A stretch of 64,000 bases of DNA from Peribacillus muralis (GTDB taxonomy: Bacteria; Bacillota; Bacilli; Bacillales; DSM-1321): the NCBI RefSeq assembly GCF_001439925.1, contig NZ_LMBV01000014.1, positions 20,647 through 84,646 on the forward strand. Reading direction: 5' to 3'. Positions within the stretch are counted from its first letter, which is position 1. Every line of letters begins with the position of its first letter. The notes below the pieces were generated by a model. That model was not told the DNA's origin, made no database searches, and saw nothing but the letters and a program-made list of their open reading frames with translations. Below are positions 17,658 through 26,795 of this stretch, piece by piece. The position numbers were made by a program, and so were the translations under genes.

Positions 17658-18962
17658 TTACTGCCCGACCTCCAGGTTATTTGATAGTTTATTCCAATTA
17701 ATGAATTTTTCCAAAAGAATCGATATGATGACACCCATGATGAGACCATTTGTAATGAAAGGCTGTAAGAGGACAGGAATATCGCCGAATAATGCGGGCG
17801 GGATATTCATAATGCTAACACCAATCAGGACTGGCCCCGCTAAACGGAGTATCGTTTCAGAGTTAAACAATGTTCCTTTTAGGCTATTTAATGCTGTCCC
17901 AAACAGTTGAAGATATGCGACAAATAAAACAGCATTACCTATTGTTAGTGGTATAGTCCCGAAGAATTTCCCTAATGGAGGAATAACTCCAAGGAGAATG
18001 AACAAGAATCCGCTGATGATAAATGGCTGTCGTTTAAATAACTTGGTACTTTCTAAAAACCCTATTGTAGATGTAAACGGTGTAAAAGGGACCAACCCAA
18101 AAATTGAAGTGATAGACGCAAAAATACCGGTTATAAAAATAGATCTCCTGTACTGACTATGTTCCACCTTTTCCTTGTATACATCTGCAACAGCTTGTAT
18201 AGAAGCGAAAGAATTCGTTAAGTTCAGAAGAACCGCAAAAAAAGAGACAAAAATAATACCAATCTCCAAGTTTGGAGTTCCAAGGGGAAAGAAAGTGACT
18301 GCCATACCTGAAGAGCTAGTTGTCGGAAGATCTGAAGGGAAAATAATTCGATATAATGACCATCCTGCGATAATTCCGATTAGGATGGAGAAATTGCCCA
18401 GTATTTTTCCTCCTTTAATTTTTAAAAAGCCCACGAAGATGACAATCAAGATTGAAAATAAACTGACAGGGAGATCAATCGTTCCACTTTCGGTTATTTT
18501 AAACATCCCTTTGAAGAAAATAAAGATAAGCTGAAAGGTTAGCAAAAATATATAAACACTTATCACCATCGGCTTAATAACTTTCTGTATGATATAAACC
18601 AGATTAAATGCCGCAAGCAGAACGGTTACAGCCCCAGCCAGCAAAACACCGGTTGTAATTCCCCCTCCAACGGTTGCAAAATCCAATCCAAGTGCAGATG
18701 CAGAGATGCCCATATTTAACATCAGACCCCACATTAGCCCTGAATGGCTATCCAATAATGGATAACGATGCCCAATCCAGGCCTGCAGGATACAGGCTAT
18801 CCCTGTAAAGATAAAGGAGAATCTTATCGTCATTTCAATTGTTTCTGTAGGAAGATGGAATGCCGCTCCTACAGAAATTGGTACGACGACCGTATTGGCA
18901 AAAATAAAAAAAAGCCACTGTAAAGAGGACAATAATGTTACAGTAACTGCTTGCTGTGTCAT
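17658..18962 (-). CDS. NCS2-family nucleobase/ureide permease
   Basis: A 434-residue polytopic membrane protein starting MTQQAVTVTLLSSLQWL. An alternative start at 18977 is possible because binding sites for both are weak. NCS2 marks: an early QWLFFIFANTVVVPI segment, SHSGLMWGLMLN, and a C-terminal FITNGLIMGVIISILLEKF. About 12-14 helices. NCS2 carriers import uracil, xanthine, urate or related rings by proton symport. This copy is divergent from the second NCS2 carrier at 46920, so a different substrate, possibly a ureide or allantoin precursor, is likely. It lies just downstream of the cupin gene on the same strand. Confidence 0.8.
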   Translation of the reverse strand: MTQQAVTVTLLSSLQWLFFIFANTVVVPISVGAAFHLPTETIEMTIRFSFIFTGIACILQAWIGHRYPLLDSHSGLMWGLMLNMGISASALGLDFATVGGGITTGVLLAGAVTVLLAAFNLVYIIQKVIKPMVISVYIFLLTFQLIFIFFKGMFKITESGTIDLPVSLFSILIVIFVGFLKIKGGKILGNFSILIGIIAGWSLYRIIFPSDLPTTSSSGMAVTFFPLGTPNLEIGIIFVSFFAVLLNLTNSFASIQAVADVYKEKVEHSQYRRSIFITGIFASITSIFGLVPFTPFTSTIGFLESTKLFKRQPFIISGFLFILLGVIPPLGKFFGTIPLTIGNAVLFVAYLQLFGTALNSLKGTLFNSETILRLAGPVLIGVSIMNIPPALFGDIPVLLQPFITNGLIMGVIISILLEKFINWNKLSNNLEVGQ

Positions 18963-19070
18963 CTTAATCATCACCATTTCCGATTTCTAAATTTTCATTT
19001 GCGAGTTTTCATGAAATCCGTAGTTTTTTTTGTACCAATCCCAAATCTCCTCTTTTGATAAATAATATAA

Positions 19071-19102
19071 GCGAAGCGCTGTCTTCAATACAATCGCTTC
19101 GC
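19071..19102. terminator. Hairpin between cupin and NCS2 genes
   Basis: GCGAAGCG / CGCTTCGC, 8-bp perfect stem with a 16-base loop, 62 bases past the cupin stop. The T-run after it on the minus strand is weak (TTATATTATT), so it may only attenuate transcription into the permease gene. Confidence 0.4.
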
Positions 19103-19163
19103 CTTAATCACTTTTGTTTTTTGAAGGTAGTGAACTGCCGTTGTTTATTAATCTTAGTTTTTT

Positions 19164-19547
19164 TTAATATCTTGTTATATCCATAGGCAATGTTCCTGCA
19201 GCAATGCCTACAAACATGAAACGACTATTTCCTGTATTACGCATACCATGTATTTGATTAGGCTTGGCCAATACTACCATTCCTTTGCTGATCGTAATCT
19301 CATTCTCTAGATCCGGAAAGTATGTTCCTTCCCCCTCAATGCAAACCCAAATATCATCAACATTCGAATGAGAATGTAAATATACTTCCTGCTCAGGTTC
19401 AAGACACCAAACGGCCCCAACGGTTTTATCCGTTTCATAGAAATAATTTTTTTGTGGTGCATTAGGATCAAATTTTGCTATTTTATCGATTTCAAAAACT
19501 CTTTCCTCTATTATCGACTTTTTGTTCAACATTATATTCTGTTCCAT
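19164..19547 (-). CDS. Small single-domain cupin protein
   Basis: A 127-residue protein with GAGGTG 7 bases before the ATG. It is a single beta-barrel cupin. Motif 1 is EVYLHSHSNVDDIWVCIEGEG, with two His metal ligands and an Asp/Glu position; motif 2 is PNQIHGMRNTGNSRF, with the third His. Metal binding is therefore plausible. It sits between ureidoglycine aminohydrolase (also a cupin, two domains) and a permease, so it probably acts on a ureide intermediate. It does not show the sequence pattern of AllA ureidoglycolate lyase. It is a candidate for the missing ureidoglycolate step or for a protective or sensor role. Confidence 0.75.
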   Translation of the reverse strand: MEQNIMLNKKSIIEERVFEIDKIAKFDPNAPQKNYFYETDKTVGAVWCLEPEQEVYLHSHSNVDDIWVCIEGEGTYFPDLENEITISKGMVVLAKPNQIHGMRNTGNSRFMFVGIAAGTLPMDITRY

Positions 19548-19676
19548 ATCTTAGCACCTCTTTTATAATTAATCGTTTGGAATTATTGTTATTGAATCTC
19601 CATATCATACAAATTCTGCCCGCATTAAATCTCTTGAAGTTGGCATCTACGCATTCATTCTAAGTTGCGTAACCTT

Positions 19677-20441
19677 TTATAAGGATGCATCACGATTACA
19701 ATCTTTAGAGTAAACATATGTTAAACTTTCTCTACCTACCGCATAGGCTGCTTGATGTACATATGGCCCCATAAAAATGTAATCTCCTTTCTTTACAGGA
19801 ACCCACTGATTATCCAGATTATACAGCCCTTCTCCCGACAGTAAGTAGGCGCCATGTTCTTGCACATGTGTTTCGATGAACGGATGACATGCAGCAGGTT
19901 CAAACGAAAGAATATGAAAATTCATATCAAAATCTATATCGGCAGGTAAAAGATCTTTAAGATGGACATTATGCATATCATCATAAATCCTAAATTCAAT
20001 TTTGTTCGCATGGTCTGAATAAACCCATGGCTTCCGTCCCTCGAGAGGACGATACTTTTGCTTATAAAGAAATAGTTTAGAATCCCCATCCAATTGGTTT
20101 TCTAAATACATCTTTGTTCCTGGCGGACAGTATAAATATCCGCTTTCATCGAGGATAAACTCTTGTTCATCTGCAGAAGCTTTTATTTTCCCTTCAATAA
20201 CATAGACAAAGGTCTCTACATCTTCTTGTCCGCCAAACCCCTCGCTGTTCCTTCCGTCCTTTTGCATGGTCACGACGTAATCGACAAAGCTTGCTCCTAG
20301 CTTTGGAGAACCCAGAATGGAAATGATGCAATTCTCAAATCCTGGAACAACATTATTAACCAATCCTTCAGGTGCAATTAAAGCATATTTACCGTGTTCG
20401 ATTATTGATCTGCTTGATAATAAATCTTTAGGAAAACCCAT
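19677..20441 (-). CDS. allE: (S)-ureidoglycine aminohydrolase
   Basis: A 254-residue bicupin. It hydrolyses (S)-ureidoglycine, produced by allantoate amidohydrolase, to (S)-ureidoglycolate and ammonia. The family start FPKDLLSSRSIIEHGKYALI is present. The first cupin (about 45-125) lacks metal ligands. The second (about 170-250) has FEPAACHPFIETHVQEHGAYLLSGEG, giving Glu, two His and a Gln, and later GDYIFMGPYVHQAAYAVG, giving the last His: the Mn site of AllE. The length matches the family. A cre-like site lies 240 bases upstream. It is followed 129 bases later by the small cupin gene. Confidence 0.92.
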   Translation of the reverse strand: MGFPKDLLSSRSIIEHGKYALIAPEGLVNNVVPGFENCIISILGSPKLGASFVDYVVTMQKDGRNSEGFGGQEDVETFVYVIEGKIKASADEQEFILDESGYLYCPPGTKMYLENQLDGDSKLFLYKQKYRPLEGRKPWVYSDHANKIEFRIYDDMHNVHLKDLLPADIDFDMNFHILSFEPAACHPFIETHVQEHGAYLLSGEGLYNLDNQWVPVKKGDYIFMGPYVHQAAYAVGRESLTYVYSKDCNRDASL

Positions 20442-20783
20442 CTTTTAAACTCCCCTTTTAATCGTATTGTTTGTGAGCTAATTCATTTGTCACCCATCAA
20501 CGCTTTAACTGTGAGCCAATATAAGCAGGCCCTTAGTATTCTGGTAGCTTATGGCTAAATGCGATTTAAAAATATGTGACTCAAGATGTGCCTCGTTCCA
20601 AGCATAGATTAACTTACCATTGAAACTCCTTTCCAAATAAAATTAGATTTTAGTTAGAAACGATTAAGTCTCTTATATAAATGTTAAACGCTTTCATTTA
20701 ATTAGTCTTCATGCCTAATCGATAAAAACGATATATATATTTGTCTATTTTAGATAAAACACAGTCTTCTTATTTCCTCATCT
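20442..20783. other. Intergenic upstream of allE
   Basis: About 340 AT-rich bases containing a cre-like site (20682-20697). It is the promoter region of allE. No terminator was recognised after allantoinase 1, so co-transcription with allE is possible. Confidence 0.4.
20682..20697 (-). promoter_or_regulatory. cre-like site upstream of allE
   Basis: TGTTAAACGCTTTCAT resembles the CcpA operator consensus but has one extra base in one half, so it is a weak match. CcpA control of ureide use would fit the stronger sites at 36172 and 39736. Confidence 0.35.
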
Positions 20784-22157
20784 TTACGTAATCAGGTTCT
20801 GATTCCTTACAGGATTCCTTTGCTTTGTGGTAATGTTTCCATTTTCAAAAACAACAGCTCCATTGACGATCGTTGTCGTTACTTGCCCTTTGAATGTCCT
20901 GCCAACATACGGCGACTGCTGATGGCGGTAGAACAAATCTTCCTTTTTCAGCTCAAAGCTTTTGTTCAGGTTAACTATTGCCAGATCAGCGTCGCTATCA
21001 ACAGCTATTATCCCTTTATGGGGATAAAGGCCAAATAACTTAGCTGGATTCGTTGACGTTAATTCAACAATCTTCCCCAGCGGAAGATTACGGTTAAAAT
21101 GCCCCTCCGTCAGCATAATATTGAGCGTAGATTGGGCACCGGAAATACCGCCCCAAGCACTGAAAAAGTCTTCATTCATTACTTCTTTCATAGCTGCAGG
21201 TGCTGGTGAATGGTCGGATGCTATGACGTCAATTTCACCGTTTGCTATAGCTTTCCATAATTCTTCTACTTCCTTCTCATCACGCAGTGGAGGGCAGCAT
21301 TTTGCCAATCCGCCTTTTTCTTCCAAGTCTTTTAATGTCAAGGATAAGTAATGAGGGCATGTTTCTACCGTAATATCCAGGCCTCTTTGCTTTGCCTCAT
21401 TAATGACTTCCACTACTTTCCGGCTGCTTGCATGAACAATATGCAGTTTACAACCTGTAGCCTCAGCATATGTAATAATTCTTCTTACCGCTTCGATTTC
21501 AGAAATTATCGGTCTTGATTCGACGAAGTCCTTTGCTGTCGTCTTATTTTGTCTTTGTTTTTCCAGTGCAAGCTGATCACAAATGACTGTACTTTCAGCA
21601 TGAACGGCTAAAAGTGAACCTACAGAGGCAATTTCTCTCATCCCTTTAAAAATCGTCATATCATCAACATGATTGAAATCAATAATTCCGCTCGGTGACA
21701 TAAAAGCTTTAAATCCAATTACTCCATTTTCATCAAGTTCCTTAATATTCTCAATATTTTCGGGTACAAGTCCACCCCAAAAGCGGAAATTGACTATCGA
21801 TTTTTCTTCGGAGCAAGCTCTCTTCAATGCCAAAGATTCTTTATTGATCGTTGGTGGTGTACTGTTCAATGGCATATCAAAATAAGTTGTCACCCCACCT
21901 GCGGCTAAACTTCTGCTACCAGTTTGAATCCCTTCCCACTCCGTTCTTCCTGGCTCGTTGAAATGAACATGAGTATCAATTAATCCTGGGAGGATATGCT
22001 GCCCTTCAGCATTAATTTCTCTCGTTGCAGTAGCATCAATATTTTTGCCGATAGACACTTCTTTAATTTTACCTTCCTTAATTGCGATATCTCCTTGAAC
22101 AATCGAATCCACCATTACAAGATTTCCATTTCTTATAATCAGATCATATGTAGCCAT
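20784..22157 (-). CDS. allB: Allantoinase, copy 1
   Basis: A 457-residue amidohydrolase of the dihydroorotase/hydantoinase group. It opens allantoin to allantoate. Seen: the DTHVHFNEPGRTEWEG metal motif with two His, the lysine expected to be carbamylated in GFKAFMSPSG, further metal His in LLAVHAES and LHIVHASS, the catalytic Asp in VIASDHSPAP, and the allantoinase signature YRHQQSPYVGR near the C-terminus. It differs from copy 2 at 32968 around the active-site lysine (GFKAFMSPSG against AFKCFMATCG; the latter is the E. coli AllB type). The gene diverges from pucR-1 with about 350 bases between. Confidence 0.9.
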   Translation of the reverse strand: MATYDLIIRNGNLVMVDSIVQGDIAIKEGKIKEVSIGKNIDATATREINAEGQHILPGLIDTHVHFNEPGRTEWEGIQTGSRSLAAGGVTTYFDMPLNSTPPTINKESLALKRACSEEKSIVNFRFWGGLVPENIENIKELDENGVIGFKAFMSPSGIIDFNHVDDMTIFKGMREIASVGSLLAVHAESTVICDQLALEKQRQNKTTAKDFVESRPIISEIEAVRRIITYAEATGCKLHIVHASSRKVVEVINEAKQRGLDITVETCPHYLSLTLKDLEEKGGLAKCCPPLRDEKEVEELWKAIANGEIDVIASDHSPAPAAMKEVMNEDFFSAWGGISGAQSTLNIMLTEGHFNRNLPLGKIVELTSTNPAKLFGLYPHKGIIAVDSDADLAIVNLNKSFELKKEDLFYRHQQSPYVGRTFKGQVTTTIVNGAVVFENGNITTKQRNPVRNQNLIT

Positions 22158-22506
22158 AGCTTCATTCCTTTCTATTAATTAATATTTTTACGTCCAACCT
22201 TGATGAAATCGTAAACTATTAAAAACAAGATGGATCATTTTGAGATCTTAAAATTGTATGCGCTTCCAAACATTGATATAGTCAGTAAATATAATAAAGC
22301 CCTGAGAAAAATGGTATGTAAAAAATATATTGAAAACAGTTTCATTACCTCTCAATACTCTATACAATTGATTATATGCGCATTAATTTACAAAATCATT
22401 ATGCAGTGTAAACAACTTCCATTTAAATTTTTGTACAAATTTAACAACATTCTTTTGCTGCACTATATATAAATCAAAACTTACAAAATGTAGAATTAGA
22501 AGGTGT
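22158..22506. other. Divergent promoter region, allB / pucR-1
   Basis: About 350 very AT-rich bases. It contains a TTGTACAA palindrome inside an AT-rich arm near 22424-22442. No gene is credible; the plus-strand frame at 22230-22472 is low-complexity with no binding site. Confidence 0.4.
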
Positions 22507-24165
22507 ATGATGAAAAAGGTAGAAGATTTATTTATTGTTGATGTGTTTCGAGAAGCCAAAATTATTGCTGGACATGCCGGACTTAAAAGGGAAGTAGCCT
22601 CAATTGAGATCTCAGAAACACCAGATGCAATAAATTTTTTGGCTGAAAACTCCCTCTTATTGACAACAGGATACGCTTATAAAGACGATCCACATGCATT
22701 ATGCAAGCTCATTTACCAGATTAATGAACGTCCATGTGCAGGGATTGCTATTAAACTTAAAAGATTCATTGATAAAATACCACCTGATGTAATCGAATTA
22801 GCAGATTCCTTAAAATTTCCAATCATCCAAATTCCAGAAACATTAACATTAGGTGCGGTTGCTCATCAATTATTAAGCTTTATATGGGATAACCAAATTG
22901 AAGAGTTATTTTATGCGATGCATGTTCACAAGGAATTTACCAATATGATGATAAAAGGCTACAGTCTGAATTCTTTAATTAAAAATCTTGGTTCCTTGTT
23001 AAAATGTCCTGTTCTCCTACTTGATCCTATTGGTGATGTGGCATCTTTTTCTCATCATTTTCATACAGGAAATATGAAAACCGTTATGAAAAATGTTCAG
23101 GAGCACATTAAAAATGATATAGAAACATACCTTGAACAAAACGAATTCACAATCGACATCGAAAATACAGACATTTCCATAAAAATATTCCGGGTGAAAA
23201 CAATGCGCCCCTATCCATATTTACTAGTTATTCTTCATCCTGAGAAGCTTTCATACCCTTCTTCCCAGTTAGCTATAGAGCAAGCATCAACAGTCATTTC
23301 ATTCACTTTACTTAAAAACGAGGCCATTAGAGAAAACAGTCGTTTGTTAGAAAATAACTTTTTTGCTTCCCTCGTTGATGGAAAGATTTCTAATAAACAA
23401 GAAATCATTCACAGGGGAAAACAGCATGGCCTAATCGACAATATGAAATACGTATGTATTGTATGTAAGATTGATGATGATAAACAAAACGCTTTACAGA
23501 AAAGTGCAGAAATAATGAATAGATTATATGACTATTTATACAAATTTTTACATAAGTCATTTTTAAAAATAGATACTAACAACATCGTTTTTATGAAAGA
23601 TGGTTATTTTGTTATTTTGATGCAATTTCCTCTGAATAGTAATGATTCAATTAAAAGCTTAATAGAAGAAAGGTTGGTGGAATTCCAGAATGAGGCTCAT
23701 TTAAATCTGAAAATTCCGTTATCATTTGGTGTAGGTAATTTTTTTAATGACCTTACCCATATCCATCTTACATACGAAGAGGCTGTGGAAGCATGGACAC
23801 ATGGATCTGAACTGTTCCAAAATAAATTTATAAATTTTTACGAATCCAAGCACCTAATCGAACTGATTCGGTTAATTCCCGAAAAAGATTCAAAAAAGTT
23901 TTATGAAAATACTTTACGTTCTTTATCCTATCCGAAAAATAAAGATGAAAAAGACTTAGTTAATACTTTATTGGTATATTTGGATAATAATTGTGAACTT
24001 GCGATTACATCCAGGAAACTGTTTGTTCACCGTAATACCGTTAAATATCGAATTGCCAAATGTGAGGACATATTAAATTATTCGGTCCATGATTCAAAAA
24101 ACTCACTTCATTTACGTATAGCTTTACTCATGTGTGCAATTTTCACAGATAACAATGATCAATAA
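22507..24165 (+). CDS. PucR-family regulator 1 (full length)
   Basis: A 552-residue protein. Two adjacent ATGs (22507, 22510) follow GAAGGTG; the second has the better spacing. The N-terminal about 120 residues form the PucR ligand-binding domain (IIAGHAGLKREVASIEISETPDAINFLAENSLLLTTGYAY). A central domain (about 180-480) resembles the GGDEF-like CdaR fold (PLSFGVGNFFNDLTHIHLTYEEAVEAW). The C-terminus is the HTH_30 domain (ELAITSRKLFVHRNTVKYRIAKCEDIL). PucR activates purine and ureide catabolism in B. subtilis with allantoin-type effectors. The position between allantoinase and allantoate amidohydrolase suggests it governs both. Longer than the two paralogues at 44220 and 45482. Confidence 0.9.
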   Translation: MMKKVEDLFIVDVFREAKIIAGHAGLKREVASIEISETPDAINFLAENSLLLTTGYAYKDDPHALCKLIYQINERPCAGIAIKLKRFIDKIPPDVIELADSLKFPIIQIPETLTLGAVAHQLLSFIWDNQIEELFYAMHVHKEFTNMMIKGYSLNSLIKNLGSLLKCPVLLLDPIGDVASFSHHFHTGNMKTVMKNVQEHIKNDIETYLEQNEFTIDIENTDISIKIFRVKTMRPYPYLLVILHPEKLSYPSSQLAIEQASTVISFTLLKNEAIRENSRLLENNFFASLVDGKISNKQEIIHRGKQHGLIDNMKYVCIVCKIDDDKQNALQKSAEIMNRLYDYLYKFLHKSFLKIDTNNIVFMKDGYFVILMQFPLNSNDSIKSLIEERLVEFQNEAHLNLKIPLSFGVGNFFNDLTHIHLTYEEAVEAWTHGSELFQNKFINFYESKHLIELIRLIPEKDSKKFYENTLRSLSYPKNKDEKDLVNTLLVYLDNNCELAITSRKLFVHRNTVKYRIAKCEDILNYSVHDSKNSLHLRIALLMCAIFTDNNDQ

Positions 24166-24227
24166 GTGATTGTAATTTATACTAAAGCAGGTATTGACCT
24201 AAGCTAGGCTTCCCTTGGAAACAATGA

Positions 24228-24266
24228 AAAAACTCGTGATCCGATACAGTCGGATCACGAGTTTTT
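24228..24266. terminator. Bidirectional terminator, pucR-1 / allC
   Basis: Perfect 17-bp stem ending AAAAACTCGTGATCCGA with a 5-base loop, between converging genes. Confidence 0.95.
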
Positions 24267-24323
24267 ATTGTACGTTCTCTCGTAGTGGGTAGTTTTATAT
24301 TCTATAGAAAATCTTATATGTGC

Positions 24324-25571
24324 TCAATGTAGTTTTGCTATTTTAATTACAGCAGAGTAAAGAACTCTAGCCCCAACACCCATATCTTCTAGAGTAACGA
24401 ATTCCTCAGGGTGATGACTAAGTCCTTCTTTACAACGAACGAAAATCATGGCAACATTCGTTACATCCGCCATGGCCATCGCATCATGCCCAGCACCGCT
24501 TACAAGACTGATGGCGCTTCCATCCTGTTCGACTATGGATTCTTCGATAACTGTAATCAATTGTTCATTACAGTATACTGGTTCGGCTTCCATGACTTGT
24601 ATAAACTGAATTTGGAGTCCTCTAGCTTTTGCTACTCTTTCGCTTTCGGTTAATATCGCATCAATAGCTTTTTTCTTACGATCAACATTTAAATCACGGA
24701 TATCCAGCGTCCCTGTTACAAGGCCGGGTATTACATTACTAGCACCAGGACTTACAGTAAGTTTACCAACAGTGGCTACTAATGGTTCATTTTTGATAGC
24801 GATGTTCTCAATGTATGAAATGAGATCACTAGCACCTAAAAGGGCATCTTGTCTAAGGGCAACAGGAACTGTCCCTGCATGTCCAGGTTTCCCGATAATT
24901 TCAAAATAAAATCTTGTAGCACCAGCTATCCCACGAACTATTCCCACAGGTTCATTCTCCCTCTCGAGCACAGGCCCCTGTTCGATATGAAGTTCTAAAT
25001 AAGCGAGAAGTTCTTCTGGAGTACGACTGGCATTATTATAAGCATATGGGTCAGCAATACCAATTCCTTTCAACGCTTCAGCAATTGTTATGCCTTGTTC
25101 ATCTGCTCTTTCTAAATCTTCAGCAGTAAAAGTTCCTGCAATCGCTTTACTCCCGAGGAAAGTTGAGTGAAACCTTACCCCTTCCTCATCACAAAAACCA
25201 ACCACTTCGATTGGATTGTCTAATATAATGCCATTGTCCTTAAGAGTTTGAACAACTTCTATTCCAGTTATAACACCTAATATACCGTCATATTTACCTG
25301 CTTCAATCACGCTATCCAAATGAGAACCAATCATTAAAACTGAAGCTGCAGGATCTTTCCCTTCATAACGTCCGATTATATTGTTAAGGGCATCTTTTCT
25401 TACTTTCATCCCAGCTGCTTTCATCCACTCTTCAACTAGTCTTTCTGCTTTTAAACTTTCCGCTGTGAAAGGTAGTCTTGTTACACCAACAGATGTAGAT
25501 GAACAAGTAGCAAGTTCTTCGATTCTAGTGCTGATTCTTATAGCATCAACATCCTTCTGAAGTTTAACCAA
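24324..25571 (-). CDS. allC: Allantoate amidohydrolase (M20 family)
   Basis: A 415-residue enzyme when started at the TTG at 25571, where AAGGAAG lies 7 bases upstream. A frame open to 25655 adds 28 residues with no family match. It splits allantoate to ureidoglycine, CO2 and ammonia. M20 hydantoinase/carbamoylase marks: LMIGSHLDSV (metal His, Asp), GFCDEEGVRF (metal bridge), LELHIEQGPVLE, IPGLVTGTLDIRDL, and SGAGHDAMAM with the last His. Closely related L-carbamoylases and ureidoglycolate amidohydrolases cannot be excluded by eye, but the context of allantoinase and AllE supports AllC. It shares its direction with the TIM-barrel gene, separated by a hairpin. Confidence 0.88.
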   Translation of the reverse strand: MVKLQKDVDAIRISTRIEELATCSSTSVGVTRLPFTAESLKAERLVEEWMKAAGMKVRKDALNNIIGRYEGKDPAASVLMIGSHLDSVIEAGKYDGILGVITGIEVVQTLKDNGIILDNPIEVVGFCDEEGVRFHSTFLGSKAIAGTFTAEDLERADEQGITIAEALKGIGIADPYAYNNASRTPEELLAYLELHIEQGPVLERENEPVGIVRGIAGATRFYFEIIGKPGHAGTVPVALRQDALLGASDLISYIENIAIKNEPLVATVGKLTVSPGASNVIPGLVTGTLDIRDLNVDRKKKAIDAILTESERVAKARGLQIQFIQVMEAEPVYCNEQLITVIEESIVEQDGSAISLVSGAGHDAMAMADVTNVAMIFVRCKEGLSHHPEEFVTLEDMGVGARVLYSAVIKIAKLH

Positions 25572-25668
25572 TCGATCACTTCCTTGCCAATTTGATTTAT
25601 AAAATATTGGGTGTCTATTACAAAATCCTGTTATTTTAGTTAATAAGCTAATCAATCTTTAGATTAAA

Positions 25669-25694
25669 AGTGACAAGCAAAAGCGCTTGTCACT
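25669..25694 (-). terminator. Hairpin between isomerase and allC genes
   Basis: AGTGACAAGC / GCTTGTCACT perfect 10-bp stem, 21 bases past the isomerase stop, followed on the minus strand by TTTTAATC. It probably lowers read-through into allC. Confidence 0.65.
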
Positions 25695-25714
25695 ATTCAT
25701 TGCATATGGATAGA

Positions 25715-26653
25715 CTAACCAACTAAACGGCCTTTTTTAGAATGCACTAACGACCATGCATCAATGAGAGTACGTTTTGATTGTGCAATTACAATATCTG
25801 ATGATTCTGTACCTACAGGTTTCACTTCAAAAGCAACCATATTCTTATTGCCTTCACCGATATAACCAATTTCTAATAAAGTTCGTAAATACTCCGCTAA
25901 TTCCGAAACATCGACTTCACTTCCAGGATAACCGAAACGTGGATGCTGATCACCGTAAGCAGGATCAGAAGTATCTTTAATATAGCAATTTCCGATATGA
26001 GCATGATTAATATAATCACGAGCAACGGTTAAAGCATCATAAGATGTTTCACGTTGCATTGGTAAATGACTTAAGTCAAGCATTAAACCGAAGGTAGGAT
26101 CCACTTTGCGAACCTCTTTTGCAACTTCAACAGCAAGTGTATTCGAACCGATTAGACATTTTTTATCAGTCTCATCATCAAATGTTTCAAGTGAAAGTAC
26201 TAAATCACCTTTAGATTTTGCATAATCACATAATTCCTTTATAGAATTCGTTAGTAATTGTAATGCAACATCTTGCTGAGTATCTGGTTTAGCCCCACTC
26301 AAGAAGCCCAATTTAGCGGCATTTAATTCGTAAGCTTGATCAATTCCACCCTTAACTAAATCGATGGCCCTTCTACGCTCAGTTTCATCAAAAGAGTTAA
26401 GGTTTCCTTTGTTTCTTAACAGAATGGGTTGGGCACCAAATCCGACAGTCATTCCACCAGATTGTAAAATTTGAGTAGCGTCTTTACGATCTTCAGGATT
26501 GTTAATGGATGTAATTTCTATTCCAGAGAAAAAATCATCTTGTACAATCTTCTTGATTGTTTCAACAGTTGGACCATCTCCACCCATTGTTTCCGGATAA
26601 GCCATAAAGTGAACAATTCCGACTTTCATAGAATTATGAAGATTTGCTGACAT
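25715..26653 (-). CDS. Xylose-isomerase-like TIM-barrel protein (sugar isomerase/epimerase, Hyi-like role)
   Basis: A 312-residue protein of the AP-endonuclease-2/xylose-isomerase fold: MKVGIVHFMAYPE at strand 1, FFSGIEITSI, LETFDDE (metal Glu), LMLDLSHLPM (metal Asp and His), HAHIGNCYIKD (metal His) and VAFEVKPVG (final metal Glu). This fold includes hydroxypyruvate isomerase Hyi and 2-oxo-tetronate isomerase OtnI, but at 312 residues it is longer than Hyi (about 258). Next to the ThDP carboligase, an isomerisation of tartronate semialdehyde to hydroxypyruvate is the natural guess. The ribosome binding site is 23 bases from the ATG with a hairpin in between. Confidence 0.75.
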   Translation of the reverse strand: MSANLHNSMKVGIVHFMAYPETMGGDGPTVETIKKIVQDDFFSGIEITSINNPEDRKDATQILQSGGMTVGFGAQPILLRNKGNLNSFDETERRRAIDLVKGGIDQAYELNAAKLGFLSGAKPDTQQDVALQLLTNSIKELCDYAKSKGDLVLSLETFDDETDKKCLIGSNTLAVEVAKEVRKVDPTFGLMLDLSHLPMQRETSYDALTVARDYINHAHIGNCYIKDTSDPAYGDQHPRFGYPGSEVDVSELAEYLRTLLEIGYIGEGNKNMVAFEVKPVGTESSDIVIAQSKRTLIDAWSLVHSKKGRLVG

Positions 26654-26683
26654 TGTTTCGCCGATTTTTCGGCTTCCCTCCTT
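26653..26683 (-). promoter_or_regulatory. Ribosome binding site separated from start by a hairpin
   Basis: AAGGAGG (26677-26683) lies 23 bases before the ATG. Between them GCCGA / TCGGC pairs around a 4-base loop (14 bases, 26660-26673). Folding it away leaves a normal 9-base spacing. This decides the start as the ATG at 26653, although a second ATG eight codons in (MKVGIVHF) exists without its own site. Confidence 0.65.
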
Positions 26684-26733
26684 TAATTAACCAATTATCT
26701 AAGTACAGTCAATACTGCTTTTCAATTAATATG

Positions 26734-26774
26734 TTTTTTGAAGCAATAGGTTATATCCCATTGCTTCAAAAAAA
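26734..26774. repeat. Long inverted repeat between carboligase and isomerase genes
   Basis: TTTTTTGAAGCAAT / ATTGCTTCAAAAAA, a 14-bp perfect stem with a 12-base loop, 22 bases past the carboligase stop. On both strands the T-run lies in the 5' arm, so it lacks the U-tract of a classical terminator. It could be an mRNA-stabilising or processing hairpin. Confidence 0.7.
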
Positions 26775-26795
26775 TCACTCCAACCATAATGTTCA

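Noticed and set aside
22230..22472. Plus-strand open frame of 80 codons before pucR-1
   Set aside because: AT-rich, low complexity and no ribosome binding site; promoter region more likely.
25563..26694. PucR boxes (TTGGTTAA) at about 25564-25571 and 26687-26694
   Set aside because: The eight-base core matches the B. subtilis PucR box but the required upstream bases do not, and both overlap translation start regions.
26734..26774. Rho-independent terminator between carboligase and isomerase genes
   Set aside because: The stem is strong but the T-run is in the 5' arm on both strands; kept only as an inverted repeat.
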